Source: Chrysoperla carnea (taxonomy: Eukaryota > Arthropoda > Insecta > Neuroptera > Chrysopidae). Taken from it: a stretch of 64,000 nucleotides of DNA. The stretch spans positions 30,462,140 to 30,526,139 of the forward strand of contig NC_058342.1 in NCBI RefSeq assembly GCF_905475395.1, read 5' to 3'. The first letter of the stretch is position 1, and each line of letters opens with the position of its first letter. Shown here piece after piece: positions 45,925-56,779 of the stretch. The translations under genes were made by a program, and so were the position numbers. The notes under the pieces were generated by a model. It was not told the origin of the DNA. It was given only the letters and a program-made list of their open reading frames with translations, and did no database searches.

Positions 45925-46480
45925 GTCAAAATCAGTTATATCGACGTCCCTTATAAAGAAATTGGCTATTTAGGCAAATTGTCGTGGTCCTGAATACTTG
46001 CCGTCGAAAACAACAATGGATCAAAGGATTTAGGCCAATAAACCTTTCAGGCAAAAACCGAGTTATACTTTGCAACCATGGGAAATGGGTTCTTAATGTT
46101 ATCGAAAACATAAATCCAAAAAGTTGTATACAAATTTGCCCTGGAACGATCATTTTTGAAAGATTTTTTGAAAAATTTAGAAAAAAAAGTCTTTTTTTTG
46201 GGAAAACTATTGATTTTTTCTGATAACACTAAACGGAAAAGTTGAAGATAATTCAAAAATACATATTTTGAGCTAAATGCGAAAAATGTCTAAGATTTTC
46301 ATTCTGCAATTACTTCCAGGCAAGTTAATAAGAAAGTTTGATTTTTTATATTTTGTAGACATTTAGTCATACTTCGACGTAAGTGGATTCATTTTGGTGT
46401 CTAACCCCTCAATTGTCAGCGGTGGTCCACCAATTTTCAAAAACAAACAGGTATAGACCCGTTAATGTAACACACTGTAC
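45925..46480 (+). mobile_element. Possible Tigger/pogo-like MITE
   Basis: The left part, CAGTCAAAATCAGTTATATC followed by GACGTCCCTTATAAAGAAAT and ATTTAGGCCAATAAACCTTT, resembles pogo/Tigger-type MITE ends in insects. The right end is not clear. The mutually overlapping short frames at 45932-46256 are not genes. Confidence 0.35.
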
Positions 46481-46484
46481 ATTA

Positions 46485-46980
46485 ATTTGAGGAAGTCATA
46501 GATCTCTCATGAATGAATGACTTGCGTTATTTTAAAGACTTGGCGTACACAAAAAAAAGTGTATTACTTTTTTTTTTTGGAGTGTCCGTCAGTCAATTTG
46601 TTTTTTAATTTTTATTTTTATTTTTATTTAGTGGTATTATAGCACCATGTATGAGATTGATAGCTCTTTAAAGAAAGAAGTTTTTAAAGCCTGCGGAGTT
46701 TCGCTTTATATATTACAACTAACACGCCTACACTAGTGGGTAATATTTCAAAATAATATATTATAACGTTTTTTAACCGAAGTCCAAAGTAACACAAAGG
46801 TAACAAATTCACATGGTTATTATTGTGTGCTTGTAACGGGTGATCCAAATTGAATTTCCTTACTTTAATTTAAAAACAAGCGAAAAAAAAACACAATTGA
46901 CTGACTTAATTATTAAAATAGCATATATTCACAGTTTTGATGGCACAATGATTGAAGAGAGATATCTATATTATCAAATT
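46485..46980. other. AT-rich stretch with element A and repeat F scraps
   Basis: ACACAATTGACTGACTTAAT near 46892 recalls the 5' block of element A. TGATTGAAGAGAGATATC near 46949 recalls repeat F in reverse. Each match is only 40-60 bp. Confidence 0.45.
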
Positions 46981-46984
46981 TATA

Positions 46985-47070
46985 AGCCAAAAAACAAAAC
47001 ACAGACAGACAGACACACACACATAGTAATCAAACTTATAACACCCCTTTTTTAAGTTCGGGGGTTAATT
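46985..47070 (-). repeat. Family B terminal fragment
   Basis: On the minus strand: AACCCCCGAACTTAAAAAAG, GGGTGTTATAAGTTTGATTA, then a CTGTCTGTCTGTC tract. Confidence 0.75.
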
Positions 47071-47688
47071 AAATAAGAGCATTAAAGTATATACAAACGT
47101 TAAAAAAATATTGACAATTGCAAAGTCAATCTACCATATTTATTTTGGGAGGGTTTTAATAGATTTGTAGGAAGGAAGGATCTTCTAATTTTAATAAACT
47201 ATATGCATACAAATATAGCAAAGATTACAATCGTAGTAATAAAAACAGGTCACCCATAAAGAAACAATGATTTTTTTGACATTATCATATTATATGTTTC
47301 AATTCATATGTAATGTATGTATATTATATACCATAGAATATAGATGATATATACCATGCACAGACCTATAAAAATGATAAATGGTGCAACCTTTTACGCG
47401 GCCGATTCAAATAAATTACTATCAAAATAAGGGTCACTAAAGAAGTAACCTTAAAAAAAAAACTGACTGACCAAGAATACATAATTTATAATATCACGTT
47501 TGGGAATATAATTAATAGATTATAATATATACATGTAGTGTTATGTTATAGTACATCTTTAGTGAATACTGTGAGTTCCAAAAGTTGAAACTCATAAAAA
47601 AAAAAAAAAAATTGGAAAAGCGAACTCGCAGGAAAAGTCTTCTGGCATGAAGGTTTTTGTATTCGATTTGGCTTAATTGCATGTGTAA
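47071..47688. other. AT-rich stretch, nothing recognised
   Basis: Background sequence with TATATA-rich tracts near 47300. Confidence 0.4.
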
Positions 47689-47691
47689 AAT

Positions 47692-48133
47692 TTTTATACC
47701 ATGTATATATGAAATATACAAAGTATATTAAGTTGAGTCCCAAGTTTGTAACGCTTAAAAATAATGATGCTAGGAAAAAAATTTTGTCATAACTGTTCAT
47801 AAAATCACCCAATTAAGCCTGTGGACACGATAACTCAAAAACGAAAAATGATATCGAGCTGAAATTTTTACAGGGTAATCAGGACGTAAAAAGTAAGGTC
47901 AAGTTCGTAAATGAGCATCATAGGTCAATTGGGTATTGGGTCCGTAGGATCCATCTTGTAAACCGTTAGAGATAGAACAAAAGTTTAAATGTAAAAAATG
48001 TTCCTTATCAAAAAATAAACAACTTTTGCTTGAAACATTTTTTCGTAAACATCACTGTTTACCCGTGAGGGCGCCAATTAGGCGGAAATTTTATAATATG
48101 TACTATACGTGATTATCAGTTATGTATGTGTAA
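47692..48133 (-). mobile_element. Element A, most of the length
   Basis: Minus strand from the ACTGATAATCACGTATAGTA block (48133) through GCGCCCTCACGGGTAAACAG and TCTAACGGTTTACAAGATGG to the terminal hairpin at 47697-47735. Frames at 47512-47812 overlap it but carry no domain. Confidence 0.88.
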
Positions 48134-48194
48134 AAAGCGGCTGAAGGTCAACCAAGCTCCAATAAACACTTCTTGGATGTTACTATCGGAACTT

Positions 48195-48410
48195 TCATTT
48201 AAATTTTACGGTTTAAAATCATACGGTTTTCCCTGGAAATCTCTCCAAACTGAACAGATTTTCTTCAAACATAGCCTACAATACTTTCGATGAAGTCACC
48301 TTTCAAACAAACAAAAAATTACATCAAAATTGATTGATCTATGCCTCAGATAGAAACACAGATACACATTTAACTTACAACTTTTTGTTGCGTCGGGGGT
48401 TAAAAATATG
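48195..48410 (-). repeat. Family B repeat, diverged
   Basis: On the minus strand: TTTTAACCCCCGACGCAACA, TGTGTATCTGTGTTTCTATC and TTGTTTGTTTGAAAGGTGAC. The layout matches other family B copies. Confidence 0.65.
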
Positions 48411-48927
48411 ATACGAGTTATCAAATGACGTTTTAGGCCTGAATTCCAAGAATTCTTATCCCAAATTCCCAATTTCGTTTCAACTAACTTTTGTAACAGA
48501 CAGTACACATATCTTACAGGATGAGTCAGGTAATATGTATAATTATGTATAAATAAATTAAGTTATTAAAACATTAGTGATACATGTTTTTTTATAATCA
48601 GATATAGGTGTTATATCGTATTCAAACTTTTTTTTATAAATTCTCATTCAGATATATTGTTTAAGCTAGGTTATTTTGAAACGTGCTGAGTAGTGGGGTA
48701 ATTTTTCAAATAAATTTTAATTTGAAACTTCATTCTTCTTAAAAGTTTTGGTCAATAACCATTCTTTTCTACCTTTTGCTTATATAATAGTAATTATATA
48801 ATACTAGCGGTGTAACTACCAGTTTTCCTATGTTCGTTGGAACACGGACATCGCAGTTCTAAAGGGTAGGTAAAGAAGAATTTTTCCTGAAGTATTTTCT
48901 TTACGACACTACAAGAAGATACCAATG

Positions 48928-49446
48928 AACATGTGAAAACAAACAATTGACTGAGTTAATTGTTGAAATACCATGTACAAAGTTGATTACTCTGTCATAT
49001 TACACATACATACATGTCACACACATATAACTGATATACCCATATAATACATACTATACAATTTGCGCTCTCACGGGTAATTTTCAAGCAAAAGTTGTTT
49101 ATTTTTTTAAAAGGAACATTTTTACAACTTTAGTTTTATCTCTAAAAGTTTTCAAGATGGGTCCTACGGAGCCAAGACCCAATTAAGACCCTACGTTGCT
49201 CATTTACGAACTTGACCTCACTTTTTACGTCCTCAGCACGCTATAAAAATTTCAGCTTGATATCTCTTTTCGTTTTTGAGTAATCGTGATGACAGACAGA
49301 CGACAGACAACCGGAAATGGACTAATTAGGTGATTTTATGAACACCTATACCAAAATGTTGTTCATAGCATCAATATTTTTAAACGTTACAAACTTGGGA
49401 CTTAACTTAGTATACCTTGGTATATTTCATATACATGGTATAAAAA
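48928..49446 (+). mobile_element. Element A, nearly full length
   Basis: Begins AACATGTGAAAACAAACAAT. It contains ATAATACATACTATACAATT (the uninterrupted Helitron target), GGGTCCTACGGAGCCAAGAC and GACAGACAGACGACAGACAA. It ends in a hairpin (TATACCTTGGTATAT ... ATATACATGGTATA) and GGTATAAAAAT. Confidence 0.9.
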
Positions 49447-49449
49447 TTT

Positions 49450-50610
49450 TCAATATAATATGAAATTCTGAACCAAATAGGGTAAAATTCATGTGAATTG
49501 TCGAATAATTATAATTTTTAATTAGTCACACTTTTGAAAGAATTCATTTTTCCAGCATTGCAACTAATTTTCATAAATAATGAGCATTGTTTAAAACTAA
49601 TCAAAAAAAAAAAATATATAGTCCTCGAAAAAACGTCCTTAAGCAAATGTAGTACACCCCTTGTCATGAGTGACACACATTCACCAATTATAACCAAGTT
49701 TGGCCCCGTTCCGCACACAACACTAATTTATTTTTTTCATCTTTTTCTTTTTTGTTAATAACAATTATTTAGTATGAATATTTAAAAAAAAAAAAAGAAG
49801 TGGGGAGTTGGTTGAACACGAAGCAAACAATGGTTTGGGGGTTGTCTCCATATGGAAATAATTTTCGTATCAGCTTCTTTGCCTGAGTGGCTTCCCCTAT
49901 AAAAAATGTGTGTACCAATTATACCAAGTCATGGCCGCTACAGTTTTATGAGTGACTTTTGAAAATAAAAACCCTTCTTTACAATAAAATCCGAGGTGAT
50001 TTTTTTTTTTAGAAGGGGTTGTCGTCAATGCATCGTGTGTAATACATAGATGACTCCTTGTTACTTACAACGGGGATATATATATTATTTGTATTAATAT
50101 GTATCCCCCTTCTACCACCCGGGTGTGTAAGTTCTTTTGTTACATACAAACATGTAAATTGTACTTGAATCAATTCTCAAAAATTGTTACGGCATCATTA
50201 CAAAAAAAAAAATTATAAGTTGTATTATTTATATAAATTAGTAGAAATTTTAGAATTTTTATGACTAGTCAACACAAATTTTGTCCCAAAAGCATGATTT
50301 TACTTTTTGAAAGGTTTTTGGCGTGGTGAATACGAATCTGAGCGAAAAATTGCTTCAGCACGTCGAGAAATGATTCCTTTAATATGAAAAAAAATTATTT
50401 CACTCCTAAATTCAAAGTCATGTTTCTACAGTGAATAATTCCTTCTCACAAAAAATGTATGCCATCAGAAATACCATTCATTCTCCTTCAAAAGCTTTTC
50501 CAAAATCTTTTTGCAGGATATAGAATAAATAATAATACAACGTGTATTTTAAGTATAATAAAAATAAATGATTTTTCGAAGAGCAAAAGCTATATCGGAA
50601 AGAAAGGAGT
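49450..50610. other. AT-rich stretch, no gene seen
   Basis: About 1.2 kb with overlapping opposed frames at 49518-49758. TACACCCCTTGTCATGAGTG and similar mixed sequence is not assignable. No repeat shared with the rest of the window noticed. Confidence 0.4.
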
Positions 50611-50613
50611 AAC

Positions 50614-50646
50614 GCCAACCTGACTGGTAAGAACAGTCAGGTTGGC
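50614..50646. repeat. Inverted repeat at the 5' end of a tRNA-Leu gene
   Basis: GCCAACCTGAC (50614-50624) is the exact reverse complement of GTCAGGTTGGC (50636-50646), the first 11 nt of the tRNA that starts at 50636. The spacer is 11 nt. Looks like an inverted scrap of another tRNA copy. Confidence 0.85.
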
Positions 50647-50718
50647 CGAGCGGTCTAAGGCGCCAGATTTAAGCTCTGGTTCCCAAACGGGAGCGTGGGT
50701 TCGAACCCCACACCTGAC
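50636..50718 (+). tRNA. tRNA-Leu (UAA), copy 4
   Basis: Identical in sequence to the intact copies at 35426 and 38740. First of three units in tandem with a 168-bp period. An 11-bp inverted repeat of its own 5' end lies just upstream. Confidence 0.97.
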
Positions 50719-50803
50719 AAAAGCATTTTCTTTCTATTTATTTATAGAATTTGATAAGTAGTCGCAGCTGTATGGGATAAAATTTCAAAACTTATTAAAC
50801 ACA

Positions 50804-50886
50804 GTCAGGTTGGCCGAGCGGTCTAAGGCGCCAGATTTAAGCTCTGGTTCCCAAACGGGAGCGTGGGTTCGAACCGCACACCTGAC
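50804..50886 (+). tRNA. tRNA-Leu (UAA), copy 5, one T-stem mismatch
   Basis: As the intact copies, except the T arm reads TTCGAACCGCAC in place of TTCGAACCCCAC, giving one mismatch in the T stem. The B box is otherwise kept. Probably transcribed; function is uncertain. Confidence 0.9.
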
Positions 50887-50971
50887 AAAAATATTTTCTT
50901 TCTAATTTTTTATTGAATTGGATAAGTAGTCGTAGCTGTATGAGATAAAATCTCTAACTTTGTTTTAAAAA

Positions 50972-51054
50972 ATCAGGTTGGCCGAGCGGTCTAAGGCGCC
51001 AGATTTAAGCTTTGGATCCAAAACGGGAGCGTGGGTTCGAACACCACACCTGAC
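50972..51054 (+). pseudogene. tRNA-Leu (UAA), copy 6, decayed
   Basis: Third unit of the tandem. First base A in place of G, anticodon stem CCAGA/TTTGG, variable arm GATCCAAAACGGGAGCG and T arm TTCGAACACCAC with a mismatch. Anticodon TAA remains. Several stem changes suggest a pseudogene. Confidence 0.8.
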
Positions 51055-51459
51055 TAAATCTTTTATATTTCATCACCTTTTTTATTACATTTTACTCTTT
51101 TTCGATTGACTGACAATATTCATCAAAATTTCAGTAAAATGATAGTTTTCTGATTACGTTGCTAAACACTCTTAATTAATCCATTGTTCCTGCCCTATAA
51201 CAAAATTATAAAATCATTAAAATGCTATTAATATGTTCTTTAATTCAATCAGCTGTCAACATTCAAAACCAATTTTTATTATATATTTATATCTTAACAA
51301 TTGTTGATCACAGTGAATTGAATTTAAAACGTTAGTAAGGGTTAAGTAACTTAAGGTAGTTATTTCATAAAAACAGTTAATGTACGAATTTTCAATTTTT
51401 TAACAACTCTCGAAATTCGCATTCAGTAGTTAAAAGAACATGTAATTTCTATCTGAAGG

Positions 51460-51730
51460 TAATTTTGTTATAACTTCATAAATGTAGACGAAAAATCCAA
51501 ATTAGAATCAAATTTTTCGATTTCTGCCTTGTTTCTCGAAAAATCGAAAGCTAAATAATTAAACAAAATTTTCAATTTTCGAAATTTCGAAAATTACTCT
51601 AAATAACGAAAAATTTTACTCTTACTTTTCGTCTCATATTGTCATGTTAAAACATAAGTCATCATCAAAATTGAAAATGTATAGTTTTTTTTAATTTGTG
51701 TCCCCACTACCGTGCTCATACATCCTTAAT
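51460..51730 (-). mobile_element. TTAA-type element, truncated copy
   Basis: On the minus strand it begins TTAAGGATGTATGAGCACGG (51730), then GTAGTGGGGACACAAATT, TTTTCAATTTTGATGATGA and the central palindromic region with AAATTTTCAATTTTCG. The other terminus is missing. Confidence 0.75.
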
Positions 51731-51772
51731 TACTCGGGCACAACGGGTCTTTTTTGTTTTCAATAATTTATT

Positions 51773-51964
51773 AGGTTAGGTTAGGTTATATTAGCTGCCC
51801 ACGAAAGACACACTTAGGTTATAGAGCCCATTGTGATACCATATTTGTGTTTTACCACCTTTCCGCTGATAATTTCATTTATCAGCTCCTCAATTTCAGA
51901 GGCTGAGTGCACCTCCTTCAAAATATACCATGCACTACACCAGCCCATCACAACTATTAATTAA
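51773..51964 (-). mobile_element. SINE S1, 5'-truncated
   Basis: On the minus strand only the body and 3' end are present: GTTGTGATGGGCTGGTGTAG, TGCACTCAGCCTCTGAAATT, CCTATAACCTAAGTGTGTCT and the 3' end TAACCTAACCTAACCTAATA. No tRNA head. The frame starting at 51930 begins in this SINE and is not a gene. Confidence 0.88.
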
Positions 51965-51969
51965 TAAAT

Positions 51970-52660
51970 CTGTTTCGATTAAACTACCTTTTATGTCGTT
52001 TGAACTTATTAAGAATAAGAATAAATGCTTTACTGTGCAATTATGTAAAATTAGCAGACCATGTCAAAAATTACAAAATGAATCGCTCAAATCATTCAAT
52101 AAATTCGTCAAAAATTGTGACGTGTCATGGAAACCTTTTTTCAAATAAAGTTCGTAGGATGTTTAAGTTATTATAATGTCGAATTATTTATTTCAAGCAG
52201 CTAAATGATTGCAATTATTGCGTAAAATTTTTGTTTAATATCACAGGACCCTTTTACAAAATGAATTATTGTCATCAAATTCATTGATTTTTTTATTTAT
52301 TATATTTAGATTAGTTTTTTGGTGACTTTTAAAGAATGTTTCCTTTGAATGAATCTTTAAGAACCAATACTATTTTCGAGAATTTTTAACCGATTTCCTA
52401 ACTTTCAAAAACTTTTGTTAGTAATAAATTTTATAAAAAATTCTTCTAAAAAGCATAACCTAAATAATTGCTTAATTCAACAGCACTCGCGTAAACCGTT
52501 CGATAATCGTTAGCGTGATGACAGTCATTTCACGCGTAAAATATTATTTAACTTTGTAAATCATAACCTCTACGAGTGCGACTTATATCAAACTAACGAA
52601 AGAATTAACGGAAGACTTTTATCACATTCCTAGATATATCTTTAATATTTACGTTAGATA
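51970..52660. other. AT-rich stretch upstream of tRNA genes
   Basis: No repeat or gene recognised. The open frame at 51930-52148 runs out of a SINE and shows no domain. Confidence 0.4.
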
Positions 52661-52665
52661 ATATA

Positions 52666-52748
52666 GTCAGGTTGGCCGAGCGGTCTAAGGCGCCAGATTT
52701 AAGCTCTGGTTCCCAAACGGGAGCGTGGGTTCGAACCCCACACCTGAC
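52666..52748 (+). tRNA. tRNA-Leu (UAA), copy 7
   Basis: Identical to the intact copies. First of three in a second tandem with a 169-bp period. Followed by the shared AGAATTTGATAAGTAGTCGT spacer. Confidence 0.97.
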
Positions 52749-52834
52749 AAACCTCTTTTTCTTTCTAATTTTTTATAGAATTTGATAAGTAGTCGTAGCT
52801 GTATGAGATAAAATCTCAAAGTTTTTTATACATA

Positions 52835-52917
52835 GTCAGGTTGGCCGAGCGGTCTAAGGCGCCAGATTTAAGCTCTGGTTCCCAAACGGGAGCGTGGGTT
52901 CGAACCCCACACCTGAC
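52835..52917 (+). tRNA. tRNA-Leu (UAA), copy 8
   Basis: Identical to the intact copies. The 3' flank has a T-run (AAACTTTTTTTC) suitable as a Pol III terminator. Confidence 0.97.
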
Positions 52918-53003
52918 AAAACTTTTTTTCTTTTTAATTTTTTATAGAATTTGATGATTAGTCGTAGATGTATGAGATAAAATCTCAAAGTTTTTTTTAC
53001 ATA

Positions 53004-53074
53004 GCCAGGTTGGCCGAGCGGTCTAAGGCACCAGATTTAATTACGGGAGCGTGTGTTCGAAACCCACACCTGAG
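53004..53074 (+). pseudogene. tRNA-Leu pseudogene, copy 9, internal deletion
   Basis: Starts GCCAGGTTGGCCGAGCGG and reads normally to CCAGATTTAA. It then jumps to TTACGGGAGCG, losing the 3' half of the anticodon stem and part of the variable arm. The T arm is altered (GTGTGTTCGAAACCCAC) and the acceptor no longer pairs well (GCCAGGT/ACCTGAG). Not functional. Confidence 0.92.
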
Positions 53075-54080
53075 AATCAATTTAATGTTTAAGTAATGTT
53101 TTCTTTTGTAACTTTTTGCTCCCTATCGATTGACTTAGACGTCAAAGACAACCAAAATCGATTGTTATATAAAATTTTGTCGGAAGCGTAATTTCTTTTT
53201 AATGGTTTCTTGGAAATCCATTTCCTTTATAAACTAAAGTTTTTATATCTCAAATAAATTGTATTTTTTTGCAGTTTTGAGAATATTTATTTATCGTAGT
53301 CAGATTAGTCAGATTAAAGTTTTTTCTAATTTTTTTATGAAATTCATTATTAAAAACTTTTTAAATTACTAAATAAATTTGCTTAAACTAGAAAATAATA
53401 TAATTAGAGTCATATACGATAATATTGATTCTGATTTTTGAAATGTGTGTTGTAGTGCCTTGGGCTATACAACTAATAATAATAATAAAATTTATTTTAA
53501 TTGTTTTGATGGTTACTTCTCAATTACAAAACTTGATTGGTAATATTTAAAAGTAATACTTAACCGTAATTAAACTAATGTTCATTTACATATTGCAATT
53601 TGAAGTAGATAAAAGTAAATTCAGTATATCCAGGCTAGTTGATTTTTATCTAAATACAATTAATCAATATTTAAGGAATAGAAAGAACCCCGCACAAATC
53701 AATAATTGAATGTGAATAATTGAAAATATGAAATAAAAATATTTTTCGAATAGTTTTTTTATGAATTTGAGCTTAAAGTTCTGCTTGTAAATGAAATGTC
53801 CATTCATCATTAAATTTTTAAATAAAGTTTTTAAAAAATTCTTTTGTAAAAGACTTGAAAAAATAATAATAATCGTTTAGTCACGCGATTAAAGCCACCG
53901 GACAAAAGTTAATATTAAAATACTTTTCAAAAATCAATCCATTATTCATTCATATGTCATTTGTGCTACCGACAATAAATATCATACTTATATATAACGT
54001 TATCTTGAATGTTCTATCTGCGATGTAAGATGCCCAATAAACAAATCCTCAATACTACAATACTATAAATATGTAGGAAA
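53075..54080. other. AT-rich stretch, nothing recognised
   Basis: About 1 kb of background with an AATAATAATAA microsatellite near 53478. Confidence 0.4.
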
Positions 54081-54084
54081 TTTT

Positions 54085-54425
54085 GGGCTAGTCGTTGTGT
54101 GCGTAGTCAAGGTAGGGATAATAAAATCGATTTGCAATTCTTTACATATCAATCTTATAGAAAATTTCAAATTAAAATTATTGAAAAACACTAATTAATT
54201 AAACTTGATGCATTAAAAATTGTGAAAATAAGAAATCAAATTTCACAAATATTATTTTTCAAATGTAAATTATCATAATTATTTATTTAAATTTGTGAGA
54301 CAATAATATTAAATTATCAATGTAAGTCATAAATGCAATCCATACAATTATATATGCATCCATACAATTCTATAATTCAAGTAATGTATCGTTACCATGA
54401 AAACGCCTCCAAAAAAACTCACGCA
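54085..54425 (+). mobile_element. Element C copy, internally deleted
   Basis: GTCGTTGTGTGCGTAGTCAA and GATAATAAAATCGAT, then a jump to TTGCAATTCTTTACATATCA, omitting the GCCAGCGCTTCCAG section. It ends near GAAAACGCCTCCAAAAAAAC and CTCACGC. Confidence 0.8.
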
Positions 54426-54429
54426 CTAA

Positions 54430-55050
54430 AATCCTTTTCAAAGCTACAGTGATCGTATAACCTTAAACGTATTACTAAGTGTATTGGAATTTGCTTTTAT
54501 TATAAAATTAATTTATTTGGAAATAATGATAAGCAAATATATTCAATATAATAATCTAATTAATTAATTACTTAAAATTTATAATTTTATCAAAATTAAA
54601 TTATTTAAATAATAATTAACCTATTTTTATGCTAATGGATAATATTTTTAATGAATTGGGATAAATTGACTTTTTGAAAAAATGATTTATATTTTTTTAT
54701 TAATCTTTTTTTTATTTTCTCCGAAAATGTAGACTTATGCACTGTGTCTAAGGCCAACGGAGAGAGGTAGGGATGTTTTATAAATCCATTTCATGAAAAC
54801 CAGAACATAATTTATATGCTTTTGGTGATGTTTGATGTATATGTCGTAGACGGATTGCTGAATCAGCTGTTTTATATAACCGTTAATTTTATATAACTGA
54901 AACTCGGTAATTTTTGAGTTGGTTATGAGAGAGAAAGAAGCTATACAAGTGCTTGCTCGTTTCAGCAAAATGGAGGGAATTCCTAGGGAAAAAAATATTT
55001 TTCGACATTTTTATGACTAGATTTCATATGTAATTATTTCTTATATTTTT
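54430..55050. other. AT-rich stretch, nothing recognised
   Basis: The 77-codon minus-strand frame at 54735-54968 (ending PLSVGLRHSA) has no recognised domain and is not called. Confidence 0.4.
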
Positions 55051-55052
55051 GA

Positions 55053-55372
55053 CATTTATAGATAAAAATAGAAAATATAATAAAAATATAAAAAGTGGGA
55101 TAATTTGACCAAATCCAATTAAATAATTTTATACATTTTTTAAAATCTCTTCCATTATTAAGAGAAATTTAAATAATATCTACTGATTATCATTGGCTAC
55201 TGGTAATCGAATGATAGTCAGTGAATGAACAAATTTATCAATTTTTACCATACTCGTATCTCCCAAATTAGGCCTCAAATCCAAATTTGGAAAAGAGTTT
55301 TTTTTGTCGCTTTTGATGAACTTATTTTGGTAAGCTGGGTATCTGCAGTCAATAACAGAACACGGTGTATAT
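55053..55372 (-). mobile_element. Dispersed element E copy
   Basis: Minus-strand copy of 21330-21640: TGTTCTGTTATTGACTGCAG, GGCCTAATTTGGGAGATACG and TAATTGGATTTGGTCAAATT. Confidence 0.85.
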
Positions 55373-55374
55373 AA

Positions 55375-56008
55375 ATTATGTTTGATTTAATTTCAAAACC
55401 AAATCAAATAATGGGGACATGCGCATGAAAAACTTTTGAAAATAATATTAAAAATATAAATAAATAACACATAATTTAAAATTTAAAAAAAAAAAAAAAA
55501 ACACCCTTTCTCTCGTTTACGGGTAAATTTTTTTTTTGTGTTGATTAAATTTCATAGAACGGGAAATCGATGAAATATTTGTGTATAGAAAAGGTTAACA
55601 TATTGTTAATTATAGGTTATGTATATTCGTTTGCATATAATACTATGGCAGTAGTGAGATGGAGGGGGGGCATGGAGGACGACAGAAAGGGTGGTACCGG
55701 GGGTGCATGTATTGGACATCATCCGATTATAATAACATGTAAATAGAAAATAAATGTAAAACTCCCACCTATCTGCATACAAGGTGTTTCAAGTTGTTAT
55801 GCTACATCAAATTGTTTTCGCTGAAGGCTATAAAATTTGATTATTTGTTTTTGTAACTGACATAAACATTCAAATCCACCTGTCTAGTTTCTGCTCATTT
55901 TAATTATTAATAAAAAAATGATGGTATTTATATCGTATAAGGTTCTTCAAAAACAGTGATACTTAATACTTTATTCAGACAGTGTTGAATATCAGATCTT
56001 GCATTGTT
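55375..56008. other. AT-rich stretch with poly(A) and a G-rich patch
   Basis: A run of ~20 A near 55482. A G-rich patch at 55660-55705 (GATGGAGGGGGGGCATGGAGG) stands out from the surroundings. No gene support. Confidence 0.4.
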
Positions 56009-56010
56009 TT

Positions 56011-56430
56011 TATACCATGTATATGAAATATATCATAGTATATCAAGTTTAGTCCCAAGTTTGTAACGCTTAAAAATATTGTCCGTCTATTTACATGATA
56101 ACTCGAAAAAGAAAAAAGATATCAAACTGATATCTTTATAGCGTGTTCAGAACAAAAGTTTAAATGTAAAACATGTTCCTTGTAAAAAATTAAACAACTT
56201 TTGTTTGAAAAATTTTTTGTATACACCACTGTTTATCCACGAGGGCGCAAATTAGATGCAAATTTTATAGTATGTATTATATGGGAATATCTGTTGTGAA
56301 TGTGTGGCTATTTAAGAGTGGATATCTTTCTTCACTTGACGTCAAAAAACAAACGATTGCGTCATCGACACTGTATATACATGGTATTTCAACAATTAAC
56401 TCAGTTTATTGTTTGTTTTCACTTGTTATT
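56011..56430 (-). mobile_element. Element A, internally deleted
   Basis: On the minus strand: AACAAGTGAAAACAAACAAT (56430), GACGCAATCGTTTGTTTTTT, GCGCCCTCGTGGATAAACAG, then a shortened middle, and the terminal hairpin at 56011-56045. Confidence 0.88.
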
Positions 56431-56451
56431 AACAATTTAAAGGAAATAAGA

Positions 56452-56638
56452 TTAATAATAATAATCGGGTTTAACCTTTGTTCCTTAGACTCATACGTCT
56501 ATAACAGAGGCCACCTACATCATTATTTTTAATCTTTACTTGTTATGAATGAAAATTGATCAGACTATTACTGTCTAGATTCGAACTCGAAACGTCCCAG
56601 TCTAAGAAGTTGAACTCGACCACTTAGCCAGTTTAAGA
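56452..56638 (-). mobile_element. tRNA-derived SINE, S3-related
   Basis: On the minus strand: TGGCTAAGTGGTCGAGTTCA (A box), CGAGTTCGAATCTAGAC (B box), a body with GATGTAGGTGGCCTCTGTTA, and a (TTA)n tail at 56452-56466. The 3' module resembles that of the SINE at 29831-30135, but the head differs. Confidence 0.65.
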
Positions 56639-56779
56639 AAAATTGATATAGGATAAAATGGCAGCCACGTAAATGTTCCGAATCAAATTTTGAGCTCTAT
56701 CACCTCGCTATATTTTATAGTTTTGGAGAAAATAGATGCTTTAGTTTTTAATTTGACCCCTCATGGGAAAACAAACACA

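Noticed and set aside
51773-51800. Interstitial telomeric repeat (TTAGG)n
   Set aside because: Only about three units, at the defined 3' end of a SINE. The same end occurs on other copies of that SINE.
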